DNA of 64,000 nucleotides from Taudactylus pleione. Its lineage: Eukaryota; Chordata; Amphibia; Anura; Myobatrachidae. Positions 33,297 to 44,902 of this stretch are shown here, piece by piece. Position numbers and translations under genes: made by a program. The stretch covers positions 27,372,501-27,436,500 of the forward strand of contig JAUIMM010000015.1 in the NCBI GenBank assembly GCA_031769625.1, read 5' to 3'. The notes beneath the pieces are model-generated. The model saw nothing but the letters and a program-made list of their open reading frames with translations, was not told where the DNA came from and made no database searches. Numbering within the stretch: position 1 is the first letter of the stretch; each line of letters begins with the position of its first letter.

Positions 33297-36200
33297 CTGT
33301 AGGAACAGAGTATGCACAAGATAGTCAAAGGTGAGGATGGGGGTTATGTTGACTGGAACAACAAGTTCAGCCTATCTGTATAATAATGTTGGTAAGTGAG
33401 TGTCTGCAGCACAGCCAATAGATGAAGGAGGAAGGTGTCATTCAGAGAAATACTGGCCTCTTACTGGCCAACACAGATTCTACACTATACAAAACATATT
33501 TCCCTTCTCCCCCTCAGCTCTTACCAGCCACTCCTGTAAATCATCCCGCCATGCCAGCCCTACCTTACTCCATCCCATGACTGTCAATTTGTTCAGAGCA
33601 CAGTATAGTAGGCTCTGCCCACGTCCCTCCCTCTTGTAAGCTTAAGGAGCTGCACCAAATCCCTCTTCACCTCTAGCTGCACCTGTATATCTGTCCGGGG
33701 CACCACAAAATAAAGGGAGCCGCTCCCCCCCCTTTGCCCCTCTCAGGATTAACAATACCAATACGGAACTGGACCGATATATCGGCCAGACCAATGATAG
33801 CAGATAAAACAGGACAAAGGGCCCGATTCAGAGGTGGACGCAATGTCAGTGTTTTTGCAGTTGGCCGATGTTTTTTATACTATGTGTGCATTTGGGTCAC
33901 ACTGCCATGTGTCACGATGGATTTAAGATGGTATTCGTAAAGTGTGGACTTGGGCACAGAATGATTAAGAGGATATTACATTTGTGGTAGGTAACTGTGA
34001 GTTGGCGAGTAAAACACATGTCAGAGCCAGCAACTGCGTCCTTGTACACGTTGGTACTGGCCCCGTCATCTTAGTTCTGACAGACATTCTAAGACACCAT
34101 ATTGTTGCTGTGCGACCTATGCTGCATCATCAAACACAAGCGGCAGATGTGGGCATCACTGTACAAAAGACAGAGGCCCTGATTCAGAGCCGGACGCTCT
34201 GACAGAGCACTCGCTCTGAATCAGGGCCGTCCCTGCTCATTTTTGGAGCGGGCTCCTGGCCGCTCGCATAGCTGTGGGTGACCACCCACAGCTATAGCGA
34301 ACGGCCAAAATGATGGTCGAAATGGTCAAGACCATCGCGACCATCGGGCTTGCGACGAGACCCTTGCGGTAGGGTCTCACTGCCGCAAGCCCTGGAGTGC
34401 TTTTGGCTCTATCAGAGCCAAAAACACTCCCACTGACAGCACTAGTGATGTCAGTGGGGCCGGACCCAGACGGTAGGCGTTCCCATGGGAACGCCTCCGT
34501 CTGGGCAGCCACGCCCCCGGCATGCCCACCAAAGGGGGCGTGCTGTCAATCACCATCGACAGCACGCCCCCTTTGGTGCAAGATCCATAACGACGGCTTG
34601 GCTGTCGTTATTCGGGTCTCGCGCATGCGCACGGTAACAGTCTCAGTTACCCAAAATGGAGGCATGTCGCCACCGTACGGGGGGAGGGAAGAGGCCAAGA
34701 TCTCCAGTGGCCGACAGGGATTTCCTGGCCTCTTCCTCGCAGCTGCGTGACCTCATGGGTCACCTTAGCCGGCCGACTGTCCGCGGAGTATCCAATGCTG
34801 CGTTGGACAAATTAGCTCGGATACGTAATGCAGCAGGGGACGTGATGCCTCCTGCTGCATTACCATATCAGCACAGATGGAATAGCTAAGCTGCTTGCGA
34901 GCAGCGTAGCTATTCCGTCTGAAGCTGAATCAGGGCCAAAGGCCCCAAGGCAGCAAGGAAAAGAGTGAGAGAGGGACATGATGGAAAGAGAAAGACAGAT
35001 GGAGCAAGAGGAGGAGAAATAACTGAAGGAACATAGTAAAGAGAGAGAGAGATAGGGAAGGGGAGGTGGAGAGAGTGATATAAGGGATACATGGAAAGGA
35101 ATCCAATAATGAGGTAGGATAAGCACAGAAACAGTAGTGAAATAGGAGACAGGAAGAATATGGAGAGACGGGAAGACCAGGGGCATAAACGAAGAGAGAG
35201 GAGGAATAGAGACAAAAACAGGGAGAGACAGGAGGAATAGAGGGACAGAGAGGAGAAACTCTGCACAATAGCTAGCGACGCAGCAACTGACAAGTCCGAA
35301 ATACTAGTATTGGTATAAGGTTACTAGTAAAGCAACAGAAGACTAAGGGGCCCATTTATAATTTAATATTTGCAGTATATTCCCCGAAAACACCCGATTA
35401 AAGGGGATACCAGAAGCCCTGTCCCTGCAGGTGCTCTTTATTACATCCCGGCGCAACTGCAATGCGATCATGGGTGCTAATATCACACCCAGATCGCATT
35501 GCAAATGCGATTATTAATAAATAGGCCCCTAAATAGGAATTGTGGCATATCTGGAAGGTTAGTTATTAGCAGTGGGCATTCCTGAAAGGGGTAAATAACA
35601 TGTTTACACAAATGACGCCAAGATCTATAAAGTCATGTAAATAAAATGAAATCTGATATCGCTGGTCATAATGTAACAATAACTTGCCTCTAATGTAAAT
35701 TAGAAGTTCCCTCCTCAGATTTCCATGACTTTTACATAAAACATGGACTTGCTTTGGTGACTTCTCATATCCTTGTAATTTGCAGGAGGAGGGACTGAAT
35801 TATCCATGTAAAGGATGTATCTATGGTTTAGAAGAGCAATATTGTACACAGAACCAATAATGGGATCCTCAGACACCTACTGAAGTGTTGCATATATGAA
35901 GACGTGCTCTCGCTAGCAGAATCTCAGATGTGAGCAAATATGGAGACATACTTACTAAAGACTGGACCGAGAGATCTCTGCTGTATTGGTTGGGCTCATG
36001 TTCCTTTAAGAAGTGTTGCCAGGTAAAGTGTATTTGATGCTCAGAGCCTTTTTGTGGACATAATTGATATTGGGATAGACACACTACCTGCTTATTTGGA
36101 GTCTTGAGAACATTGCTCATGTTTTAATGATTTTACTGGCACGAGGGAATTGATGGGCTGCACTTTCATGAATGTTAGTTCAACCAATAAAGAATTGCTG

Positions 36201-39200
36201 CTTCCACTGTGTGGAAGGTGCACTGAAATCCTGTAAGCCCAGTGCCAGAAAAGTGACTTTCACTCAGCAAAAAAGAATAGCCAGAAAGAACAGTTATACC
36301 CCTTTCCACCTCCGCAAAGACCCAGGTTATTGCCGTGTCAACCCGAGTTGCGGCTTAGTGGAAAAGGCTCCTAGTGAAAAATCCCAGGTCGTCTGACCCG
36401 GCATTTCTTTCCAGATTTTCGAGCAGGGTTTTACGAGGGAACGACCCGGGTAAGGCTCAGTGTAAATGGCATGGTGATTGGATGAGATCAGAAGGTGTCT
36501 GTGACAGCTGTCACCGGGGAGGGAGAGATTACAGGTGTGGCTAGCTGTAATCTCTCCCTGCCCGTCTCCCCTGTGACATCAGACACCCTCCCGGAAGGAC
36601 CCTCCCCCCCTCCGCAGGTCGCCAGTCCGCTCCGGTCTGGTGTTCAGGGGAGCACTGGAGTTTCCAGTGCTTGATGATGACGTAATTTCCAAGCGCCGAC
36701 ACTGCACCCACCACAGTGGGAATGGGGTAAATTTCAGGGTCAGACCCGGGACTTTGGAGGAAAAGCGGTATTAATTTTTCAGTGTTTCAGAGTGATAGTT
36801 CTATATATAATTTCTATTGAGCAGGATGCAGCAAAGCAAGAAATGCGGTCAACATCATTTTTTCATATGCACCAAGTCCCAGAATGCGATACATTCTGAG
36901 GCTTGGAGGTGGTGGGCAATCAGATTCCTCCCAGCACTTCCTGCAGCACGCGTCTTTCTGTGCATACACAGGAGGACGCCAGAGGACTTCTCTGCCATAG
37001 ACCTGGAGGTTCCTCATTCCCAAAAGACAAATCTTACCAAGAGAGCTATCCTATGTGATTGTCTTCATGCAAATCGGCGTAATTAACTCCAGCATGCACG
37101 TGAAGAGCAGTGGACTGCGATACGTCATGCACCCTGCCCCTGAAGTTAAATAGCTACTTATTACAGTCAGCAGAAAACCTATGTGACAACAGCCTAAGAT
37201 TTGTGTCAAATAAGGTATTACAGCCCTAGGGACTGTACTCAGGTCTATTTACCAGTACATACTGTAGCAGTCAGTGTAAGCATAAGAGCCGCCCTAGCAC
37301 TGATACATTGCATCGATCAGAGAGGGTGACGGAAACTCAGGGCCCCATTTAACAATAATACATTACCCCTTCAGCACTTGCTAATGGGGTTATGTAATGC
37401 TTTCAATATTTAACAAACAATGGTAATCTAAGATTACTGCTGTTTGTCACTGCATAGCTCTCGCCATCTTTATGTTCGGCATAATTATGTATTGCAGACA
37501 CTGATGTTCGGCATAATTATGTATTGCACACACTGATGTTCGGCATAATTATGTATTGCGGACACTCATGTGCGGCATAATTATTTATTGAGGCATTGAT
37601 GTGCGGCAAAATTATGTATTGCAGACACTCATATGCGGCATAATTATGTATTGCAGACACTCATATGCGGCATAATTATGTATTGCAGACACTCATATGC
37701 GGCATAATTATGTATTGCAGACACTCATGTGCGGCATAATTATGTACTGCGGGCACTCATGTGCGGCATAATTATGTATTGCGGGCACTCATGTGCGGCA
37801 TAATTATGTATTGCAGACACTCATGTGCAGCATAATTATGTACTGCGGCCACTCATGTGCGGCATAATTATGTATTGCAGACACTCATATGCGGCATAAT
37901 TATGTATTGCAGACACTCATATGCGGCATAATTATGTATTGCAGACACTCATATGCAGCATAATTATGTATTGCAGACACTCATGTGTGGCATAATTATG
38001 TACTGCGGGCACTCATGTGCGGCATAATTATGTACTGCGGGCACTCATGTGCGGCATAATTCTGTATTGCGGGCACTCATGTGTGGCATAATTATGTACT
38101 GCGGGCACTCATGTGCGGCATAATTATGTACTGCGGGCACTCATGTGCGGCATAATAATTATGCCGCACATCAATGCCTCAATACATAATTATGCCGCAC
38201 ATGAGTGCCCGCAGTACATAATTATGCCGCACATGAGTGCCCGCAGTACATAATTATGCCACACATGAGTGCCCACAATACAGAATTATGCCGCACATCA
38301 ATGCCTCAATACATAATGTATTGCAGACACTCATGTGCAGCATAATTATGTATTGCAGACACTCATGTGCGGCATAATTATGTATTGCGGGCACTCATGT
38401 GCGGCATAATTATGTACTGCGGGCACTCATGTGCGGCATAATTATGTACTGCGGGCACTCATGTGTGGCATAATTCTGTATTGCGTGCACTCATTTGTGG
38501 CATAATTATGTATTTCGGGCACTCATGTGCGGCATAATTAGGAATTGCGAGCACTCATGTGTGGCATAACTATGTATTGCGGACACTGATGTGCGCCATA
38601 AAATGTATTGAGCACTTAAGTGTGGTATGTGGCATAATTATGTATTAGGTCACTGGTGTCTGGCATAAATATAAATTGGTGGCACAGCTGTGTTGATATA
38701 TTATGTATTGGGGTACGTGTGGCATATTACTGTCCAAAATGTACACACAAATTTTGCTACCAAGGTTTTGTTAAAAGTGTGTGAGTGTTTATGTAGATGG
38801 CTGGGGGAGCAGGGGCGGTAGGGTAAATCTTTGCCTAGGGCACCCATAAATCTTGCACCGGCCCTGGTGGTGTTAGCAGCACTACATAACATGAGGCTTT
38901 CAAACATACTTGTTACCTTTAGCAAAAGTTTTTGCATTATGGTGATCCAGCTTCACATTTTCTTGTGCATGATTCAATGCTACCAACCCGGCAGCTGCAA
39001 GTATACCAGCCTGATTCATTCCCCCTCCAAGCATCTTCCTTGTCCTGCGAGCCTCAGCGATAAAGTCGGTCTGCCCTCCAATTAATGAACCCACCGGAGC
39101 CCCCAGTCCCTGAAATGGAACACAAGAGATTTGTACTGACCCAGCCCCCCATCATGCTCTTAAAAGTTTAAAACTCTTTTTTTTTTTTTTTCAATCTAGT

Positions 39201-42200
39201 TTAGCAATCGTCAACCTGTATTCTCTGCCGTCTTCTCCCAGTGTGTCCACCTATATCCCCTACAGATTTTAAGCTCAAATGAGAGGGGGGCACTCTCCTT
39301 TGTCTTCTCTACCTTATTATACCAACTGCTCACAGTAATTACGTATTCTGTTGCCAGATTTATCCCCATGTACGGCAATATGGAACCCATGTGATGCATT
39401 ATAAATAAAATCTAATTTATAGTAAACCAAAATGCATAGTGTCTACCTATTTATCTTCCTTTAAAGGTTCACATTTACTGTGGTAGTTCATTTGCCAAAG
39501 GAAAATATTCTGTCCACCATATATAACAATTTTCTGAACCCACTAGTTTTATCCTTATATTTTGTCTTTTTGTAACCATACTTACTTTGGAAAGGCTGAG
39601 AGATACAGAGTCACAGAAATGAACAATCTGTGCTGGCTCCACCCCCAGCGACTGAGCAGCGTTTATAAGCCGTGCCCCATCCAGGTGGACTTTCAACCCA
39701 TAGCAATCTGCAAGGTCCCGCACCTGCACAGGTCAAGAGTCTGCATTTAGCTGGTAAGGAACTACACAGACAGAATGCGCAAGTCAAAGGTACAAACAAC
39801 ACCCACCTCCTTCATGTATGACAAAGGTAGTACACGTCCCCCCAAACGGTTGTGGGTATTCTCCAGGCATATGAGACGTGTTTGTGAATAGTGTACATTA
39901 GGGTATTTATGCTGGATTTTACTCTCCAAATCTTGCAGGTCCAGACACCCGTTTTTCAGTGTTCTTACGGGCCGGACAAACACTCCAGCAACCTGAGACA
40001 AGATGTGCATTAAAGTTTCATCCAACCAGCATGTTCACTTTACAATCCACGGCAACTGGAGCCGGCATTATCATCTGTATGGTTATAATGTATCTATTCT
40101 AGAGGCACTTTAACAAAGCTTGAATGGAAACTAGAAGTGTGAAGGTTAAACAATAGTTAACAGTCTGACTTGCCTTTCTAATCATATGGATTAATAAAAA
40201 CAACAACATGTAATTAGATTTGATCCATCTGGCATCAAGTTGTGCTTTGTAGATGTGGATAAACTACTTCTCTCCAGCTTAAGCTTCCTAGCTTAAGATA
40301 TGCGTCGATGTTACTGATATTTACGCAGGTAAGTGACGTCGTACACATGTACAAAGGCAGTAGTGGAATTCCTTAAGCTTGGGTGATATTTAAAATATTA
40401 TTAGCATATTTTTGCAGCTGTATTGCGTACGAAATCGCAGCTGTGATCACATTAGTGTTCATTTCTGAATCAAGCCCTATATTACCCTCCAATGACTGAG
40501 ACAGATGTGGCCCATGCTGGTACCAGCAGCAATCGCAGCATGAAATGTGTTTTTTTATTTTCTTAAAAACACCTCTTACCTGTGCCACGTTCCCCTGTTC
40601 ATAAATGTACATGTGAGATTCATCCCCAAACAGCACCTCTGCCCCTCTGATTCGACAGTGGCCCATAACTATGATAAGAAACATGTAATACAAGCTGTAA
40701 TTACTGCTAATATGCAGCATAAATGTATTGTACATTGTACATGTCCTCCTGTAACTTTCACTAAATAATTAGCTTTGCAGGAGTGCACATCGCTGGTTGT
40801 ATCCGACATAATAGTGCACGATTTGTTCGTGATTACATAGGCATGGCATGATTACGATGTTGTAATCGTGCAATCGCTCAGTAATATCGGCATGTGGATG
40901 TGTGCCTTAAGAAACTGACCCTGTAAAATCAGTCTGCGTCATCTTTTGTGGGATTTTGGGGAAGGTTGGGTCCAGTTTCCCATCCATTTATTATTTTGAG
41001 AGCTGGTTTGTTCAGCCACTTTTGGATGCAATTTTAGAAAATCTAACCTGGGTAGTACAGCCTGCATAAAAGACCAACTACAGTACATGTAAATTATAAA
41101 CACACATGCTATTAATGGGGAAAAAACAGCTACAAAACTGTGACCTTCCCTATCTGTATCATACATGCTTCAGACATACTTTTAAATAGTTGATGGTGAC
41201 TAGAAGTCTCTAAGTAACTGATCTTATGTGATCATTTAGAGCCAATGTACTGAAAGCTGGCTACTATAATACGATTCATCTGCCGTCTTTTGCCACATTA
41301 ATGCTTTATCTATTATCTATCTAAAGGGCCCCAGCCCCCACACACCAGAGCCTCGATTCGCTGTTGTGCTGCCGCCAACCCAAATGGCGACTAAAACCAC
41401 CGATCCACAGACATCGATGATCAGCGATCCATCGGTGGATCGGAGAAATTCACCATGTTAAAAATTCACAACTCACCGATTCCAATCATTTTCAGGTCGG
41501 GATCGGGAGGTTGAGATTTTCAACATGTTGAATATCCCAGATGCCTTAGCCCCGACATGGTCAGAATGGGGAACTGTGGCAATCCATTGCAGATCTTTAA
41601 TGTGAAACCCATTGAAAATAGAAAACAATACACCATTTTGGCCTATAATCTATATGAAATGTAACATATGTACATTATAGTGCCATTATCTCCCATAGCA
41701 CTCTGTAATTAGAGACAAACACAATAAAACAAGACTGGGTATTAACCATAGTTGCCAACTTTCTGGCTGCTCCTTCTGGGAGTGAGCAGACAGATCGACA
41801 GTGCAGGGGGGCGTGGCCGGCAAAAGAGGGAGTGGCCGGGCGGGTGACTGATGTTTGTAGGCGTGACGGTGTCACGTGGTCACGCCATTTTGGCCCCGCT
41901 GCACAATGCCGATAATACATGCATTGTGAAGCAGAAGGCGGGGTCAAAATTACGTGATTCACGCCCCCCCCGCTGCGGGGGTTTAGCAGTTAATTGCGAG
42001 GGGGGTCGGGGGGATCGGCGGCCGCCGGTAGGCTTGCCTGCCTTTACGGGGGGCCGGGAGCTGCACCCGATTATCGGGAGGATCCCGGCCAAATCGGGAG
42101 GGTAGGCAACACTGGTATTAACAGACAACAAGGCCAGAGGGCCCTGCTCACACATTTACAATCTTTAGGAGAGTTATATTTAGGTGACAAGCATGCTATA

Positions 42201-43130
42201 AATCAGTCATGGGATGGGAACATCAACACTGTATTTCTTACATGTGTAACTATTATACTTGTAAATGTTTATATTATATAGTCAGTAATTCACTTTTCCA
42301 TATTATTATACTGTAGTCCCCCTTGGAGGGGCAAATGGCGTCCCAGCCTAGGATACCGCCAGAAGTCACTTGCAGACCAGAGAATGACCCCATAAATCTC
42401 CCTCGTTTGTGTAACGTTTATAAATCTCATCCCACAAAAGAGAATGGCCACTTCAGTAAATATAAACTAATGTAAACAAGTAAAGAGTAAGTAGGGACAT
42501 TTGCACAAATAAAGGCGTCAAATTTGCCCTGGGGGGGGGGGGGTATTGTGTTTTACTTTCATAAGTAAACCTAAGAGATCAGTTTTGTGGTATATACCAT
42601 GGTAGTTAATATAAATACAGAGGAAGATAGAGAGAAACCAATTTATTTAGTAATAATCGAAATAAAATCTATTGTTGGTGGAAACCCCTTTAAGAAAAGG
42701 GACACTTGCCTGAGACCAGATTTCCCATGGTCCCACTTGTCACAAAGAGAGCATCTTGTGTTCCAAGCAGCTGGGCAGCACGATGCTGGATCTCTACATA
42801 AACAATAACAAATAAAATATATTTATAGTATTGGACTTCCCCTTTAACATTAGTATGCGGACATTATGTTGAATACTTATTACCATTCAGAGTGGAGTCT
42901 TCCCCAAACACGTCATCTCCAACCTTCACCTCAACCATTGCTCTTCTCATCTCCGCACAGGGCTTGGTTACTGCATCACTGCGCAGATCCACCACCTGAA
43001 CCTTGGTACCACCTCTGCCCCCAGTAAACACAGAGCGGGCATCTGTAGCCGGCAAGGAACAAATGGGAGCACTGAAAACAGTAGACAAACCTCTGCATTG
43101 CTGAGGCGAACATATAGCAATCAGTCTCAC
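33022..43130 (-). CDS. THA1: L-threonine aldolase gene (seven exons, first exon missing)
   Basis: A PLP-dependent enzyme that cleaves threonine or allo-threonine to glycine and acetaldehyde. Seven minus-strand exons join without a phase error into 403 codons plus stop. Hallmarks in order: [10 protein letters not shown] at the substrate end (about residue 50), [10 protein letters not shown] (about 98-107), [20 protein letters not shown] (215-220, Asp contacts the PLP ring), and [12 protein letters not shown], with the Schiff-base Lys (248) closing exon 5. The C-terminal [10 protein letters not shown] block is also family-typical. Exon 1 of this set opens at a splice acceptor and has no ATG, so an upstream exon must carry the start. 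The Arg/Ser-rich opening [16 protein letters not shown] may be part of a mitochondrial targeting sequence (inference). No stops or frameshifts are seen. The human counterpart is known as a pseudogene. Confidence 0.94.
33297..34174. other. Intron 6 of THA1, left part
   Basis: Intronic. A partial GGGCCCGATTCAGAGGTGGA near 33.82 kb looks like a lone Harbinger MITE end. Nothing else recognised. Confidence 0.6.
34175..34937 (+). mobile_element. Multi-hairpin Harbinger-type MITE, family B (copy B4)
   Basis: GGCCCTGATTCAG...GCTGAATCAGGGCC flanked by AGA and AAA. It carries the terminal sub-palindrome, the CTCGCATA stem, a GGTCGAAATGGTC stem, the GACGAGACCC stem, TTTTGGCTC...GAGCCAAAA, GGCGTTCCCATGGGAACGCC, and both AAAGGGGGCGTGCTGTC arms. 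About 300 bp of extra, less palindromic sequence makes it the longest copy. It sits in THA1 intron 6. Confidence 0.87.
34938..35346. other. Purine-rich stretch in THA1 intron 6
   Basis: Mostly AGAGAGAGGA-like purine-rich sequence. The minus-strand frames rich in Ser, Leu and Pro are products of this bias, not genes. Confidence 0.6.
35347..35529. mobile_element. Short MITE with GGGGCCCATTTAT ends
   Basis: GGGGCCCATTTATAA and TAAATAGGCCCC with TAA on both sides (35344-35346 and 35530-35532). The inside stem is GCAATGCGATC with its complement. Confidence 0.8.
35530..36285. other. Unassigned intronic sequence
   Basis: Within THA1 intron 6; no element recognised. Confidence 0.5.
36289..36776. 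mobile_element. Palindromic interspersed element
   Basis: The ends TTATACCCCTTTCCACCTCC and, in reverse, AATACCGCTTTTCCTCCAAA are imperfect inverted repeats. The centre has AGAGATTACAGGTGTGGCTA facing GCTGTAATCTCT. It is probably a TTAA- or TA-target DNA transposon remnant; class uncertain. Confidence 0.5.
37455..38620. repeat. 32-bp minisatellite with an inverted block
   Basis: Over 30 copies of a unit such as GCGGCATAATTATGTATTGC + AGACACTCATGT, with GCAGACACTC and GCGGGCACTC variants. From about 38157 to 38315 the units run in the opposite direction (ATAATTATGCCGCACATGAG), then return to the original orientation. Lies in THA1 intron 6. Confidence 0.95.
38621..38916. other. Intronic; diverged repeat tail
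   Basis: Decaying minisatellite units, then GGGCACCCATAAATCTTGCA followed by CCGGCCCTG, resembling the end of a hAT-type element. Confidence 0.4.
38917..39109 (-). CDS. THA1: THA1 exon 6
   Basis: Acceptor CCATTTCAG, donor AAAG/GTAACAAG. Encodes [12 protein letters not shown], which follows the PLP-binding Lys, and [17 protein letters not shown], a family-conserved glycine-rich helix. The intron after it is 5.6 kb long and carries a MITE, a minisatellite and other repeats. Confidence 0.93.
39110..39585. other. THA1 intron 5
   Basis: AT-rich intron with a poly-T run near 39180. Nothing else recognised. Confidence 0.7.
39586..39723 (-). CDS. THA1: THA1 exon 5
   Basis: Acceptor GACCTGTGCAG, donor AAA/GTAAGTATG. 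Encodes [11 protein letters not shown] (PLP contact) and ends SLSLSK, whose final Lys is the expected Schiff-base residue. Exactly 46 codons, phase 0 on both sides. Confidence 0.93.
39807..39992 (-). CDS. THA1: THA1 exon 4
   Basis: Acceptor CTTGTCTCAG, donor GAG/GTGGGTG. Exactly 62 codons in phase 0, with [19 protein letters not shown], the conserved ENTHN block of threonine aldolases. Confidence 0.93.
39993..40579. other. THA1 intron 3
   Basis: Intron between exons 4 and 3; no element recognised. Confidence 0.7.
40580..40668 (-). CDS. THA1: THA1 exon 3
   Basis: Acceptor CTTATCATAG, donor CAG/GTAAGAGG. Encodes [18 protein letters not shown], carrying the conserved His that stacks on the cofactor in this family. 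Confidence 0.93.
40669..41746. other. THA1 intron 2, left part
   Basis: From about 41330 to 41570 ATCGGTGGATCGG-type and TCAACATGTTGAA-type motifs suggest an old palindromic repeat. No coding signal. Confidence 0.5.
41747..42114. mobile_element. hAT-type MITE
   Basis: CATAGTTGCCAACTTTCTGG and GGGAGGGTAGGCAACACTG with a perfect 8-bp duplication GTATTAAC (41739-41746 and 42115-42122). It is the intact, reverse-orientation relative of the element split at 15.1/17.75 kb. Lies in THA1 intron 2. Confidence 0.9.
42115..42709. other. THA1 intron 2, right part
   Basis: AT-rich with a poly-G run of about 12 near 42530; no element recognised. Confidence 0.6.
42710..42793 (-). CDS. THA1: THA1 exon 2, with a GC donor
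   Basis: Acceptor TTTATGTAG; the donor is CAG/GCAAGT, a GC-AG intron with an otherwise perfect consensus. Encodes [17 protein letters not shown], the phosphate-binding loop. It is 84 bp, phase 1 on both sides. Confidence 0.92.
42884..43130 (-). CDS. THA1: THA1 exon 1 of those recognised
   Basis: Opens after a T-rich tract and TTTTTAG acceptor; donor AATG/GTAATAAG. Encodes [12 protein letters not shown] and [13 protein letters not shown], the first conserved block. The residues before it are not conserved and lack Met, so the ATG lies in an unrecognised exon to the right. Confidence 0.9.
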
Positions 43131-43439
43131 CTAAAAACACAAAACAAACATAAACTGAGATTGCTGACATGGAGAACATAACTACATTTATTTTTTTACT
43201 GGTGATCTTATAAAAAACCCAATATCTATAGGTTAACGCATGTTGGCCGCGGGCTTTCCGCACAAGCAAATAGGCGTTAAAGCCTGGAGGTACAAGCCCG
43301 TGGTAAGCACTGCGGCTAATTGAATCTGGCTGTAAACAACAAGTGCATGATTACAGAAATTCCAAAAACATGAGCTGTTGGAAGTGCTTGAGAATCAGAT
43401 TTGGGAAACACTGCTGCAGACGGTTCTCAACTGGGGATG

Positions 43440-43970
43440 TAGTTAACTTACCGGAGTACAGAATGCCAGAATCCCTACGCAGAAAGCCCGACTTGGGACT
43501 AAAGATAGGCGTGTAAATCCCAACGCCTATATTTAGCCCATCAAGATCCCGACAGCCACCATACCGAACGAAGGTAAGCGGGGTATGTTAGGTGTTAGAC
43601 GTGGGGGGGAGGGTTAGGGAAACCCAGGGGAGATTAGGGTTAGGCACCCCCCCGGTGAGGGTTAGGCTAGGGAAAGGGGGGGTTAGGGTTAGGCACCACT
43701 GGGGGAAGATTAGGGTTATGCACCCCCCTGGGAGGGTTAGGTTTAGGTCGCGGGAAGGGGGGGTTAGAGTTAGGCACCACCGGGGGGAGGTTAAGGTTTG
43801 GCACCACCAGGGGGGAGATTAGGGTTAGGCACCACTAAGGGAGGGTTGGGAGGGGGGGGGGCAGAGGAGGGTTAGGGTACTTACAAGCCCCAGTCGGGAT
43901 GTAGAGCGTTCGGGCTTCCGGCGTTGGTATTTCATCTGGCACCTAATCAGCCGCCGGCATTACATACCGA
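43440..43970. repeat. Second telomere-like G-rich element
   Basis: Core 43600-43880 repeats GGTTAGGGTTAGGCACCCCC with G runs. The flanks (AATCCCAACGCCTA on the left, GGGATGTAGAGCG on the right) resemble those at 1-520. It lies about 300 bp upstream of the first recognised THA1 exon. Confidence 0.75.
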
Positions 43971-44420
43971 TTCCCTCAACTGTATACATTCTCAAAATGT
44001 TTGTGGGATATTCCTGTGTATTATTGTAGCACCAGTAAGAACCTACATTTTACTGACCTCTACTAACTAGGTAAAATGTTGCTTTTTTTCTTACTGACAG
44101 TTACTAGGAAGAATTATTTATTTATTATTTCTAAAGAAATATACTATATAGAGACTTGTTTGAGACTTCACTGTCTGCTCCCAATAAATGTCTTGGGTAC
44201 TACCAAGTGGTTTAACTAGTTACTTTTAATTTACCAATTAATCTTAATTGAGCAAAGAAAATTTGTCTGAATAAAATATGTGTAAAACTGTACATGCATT
44301 AATAATTTTAGGTTTAAAAATGTATGTGCTGTCACATTTATTACAGAAACACTAGCTACAGAAATGATCATAGTCATATTCCTTAGAACTTGGAACTGTT
44401 GTGTACCCTACCTTACTAAG
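43971..44420. other. AT-rich spacer
   Basis: No gene or element recognised; it may contain the missing first THA1 exon, but I could not identify it. Confidence 0.35.
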
Positions 44421-44902
44421 GACCAGATACACAATGGAACGCAATATTGCATACATAAGCAGTTCAACTGCGATAGTATGATAATCCATTCCAATGCAAA
44501 CTAAGCACTACATAAGGACCCCCACTTTACATTACACACATCCATAATACTTAGCAGAATAGAGAAACCATCGGTACAATCGAGTACCATCGCAGCCTCA
44601 CGTACACTTGCACAAGCTCTGACCTTACTCAGAAATTACTGTATATCTCTGTCGTAATGGGAGAACTAACGTTTTTCTTATGAAAAATATTATGTAACTT
44701 TTCTGATTCTGCATTGCTAAGTAGAAATACCTCTGATGGGTATCATTTCAAGTTGCTTTAATTCGCTTATGCTTGCATGATCTGTCCTAATACCCGAATC
44801 ATTGATTAATGGGTTTATGGTACGGAGATACTTACCTGTGATTGCATTGCTTGATACAAGCAACATTTAGTCCTGGTTTATAGGATTTGAGACAAGAATT
44901 CA

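Noticed and set aside
34860..35293. Leu/Ser-rich membrane proteins on the minus strand
   Set aside because: Overlapping frames over an AGAGAG-rich purine tract; composition artefact.
37455..38620. CRISPR-like regular repeat array
   Set aside because: Units are directly adjacent with no unique spacers, and the context is eukaryotic.
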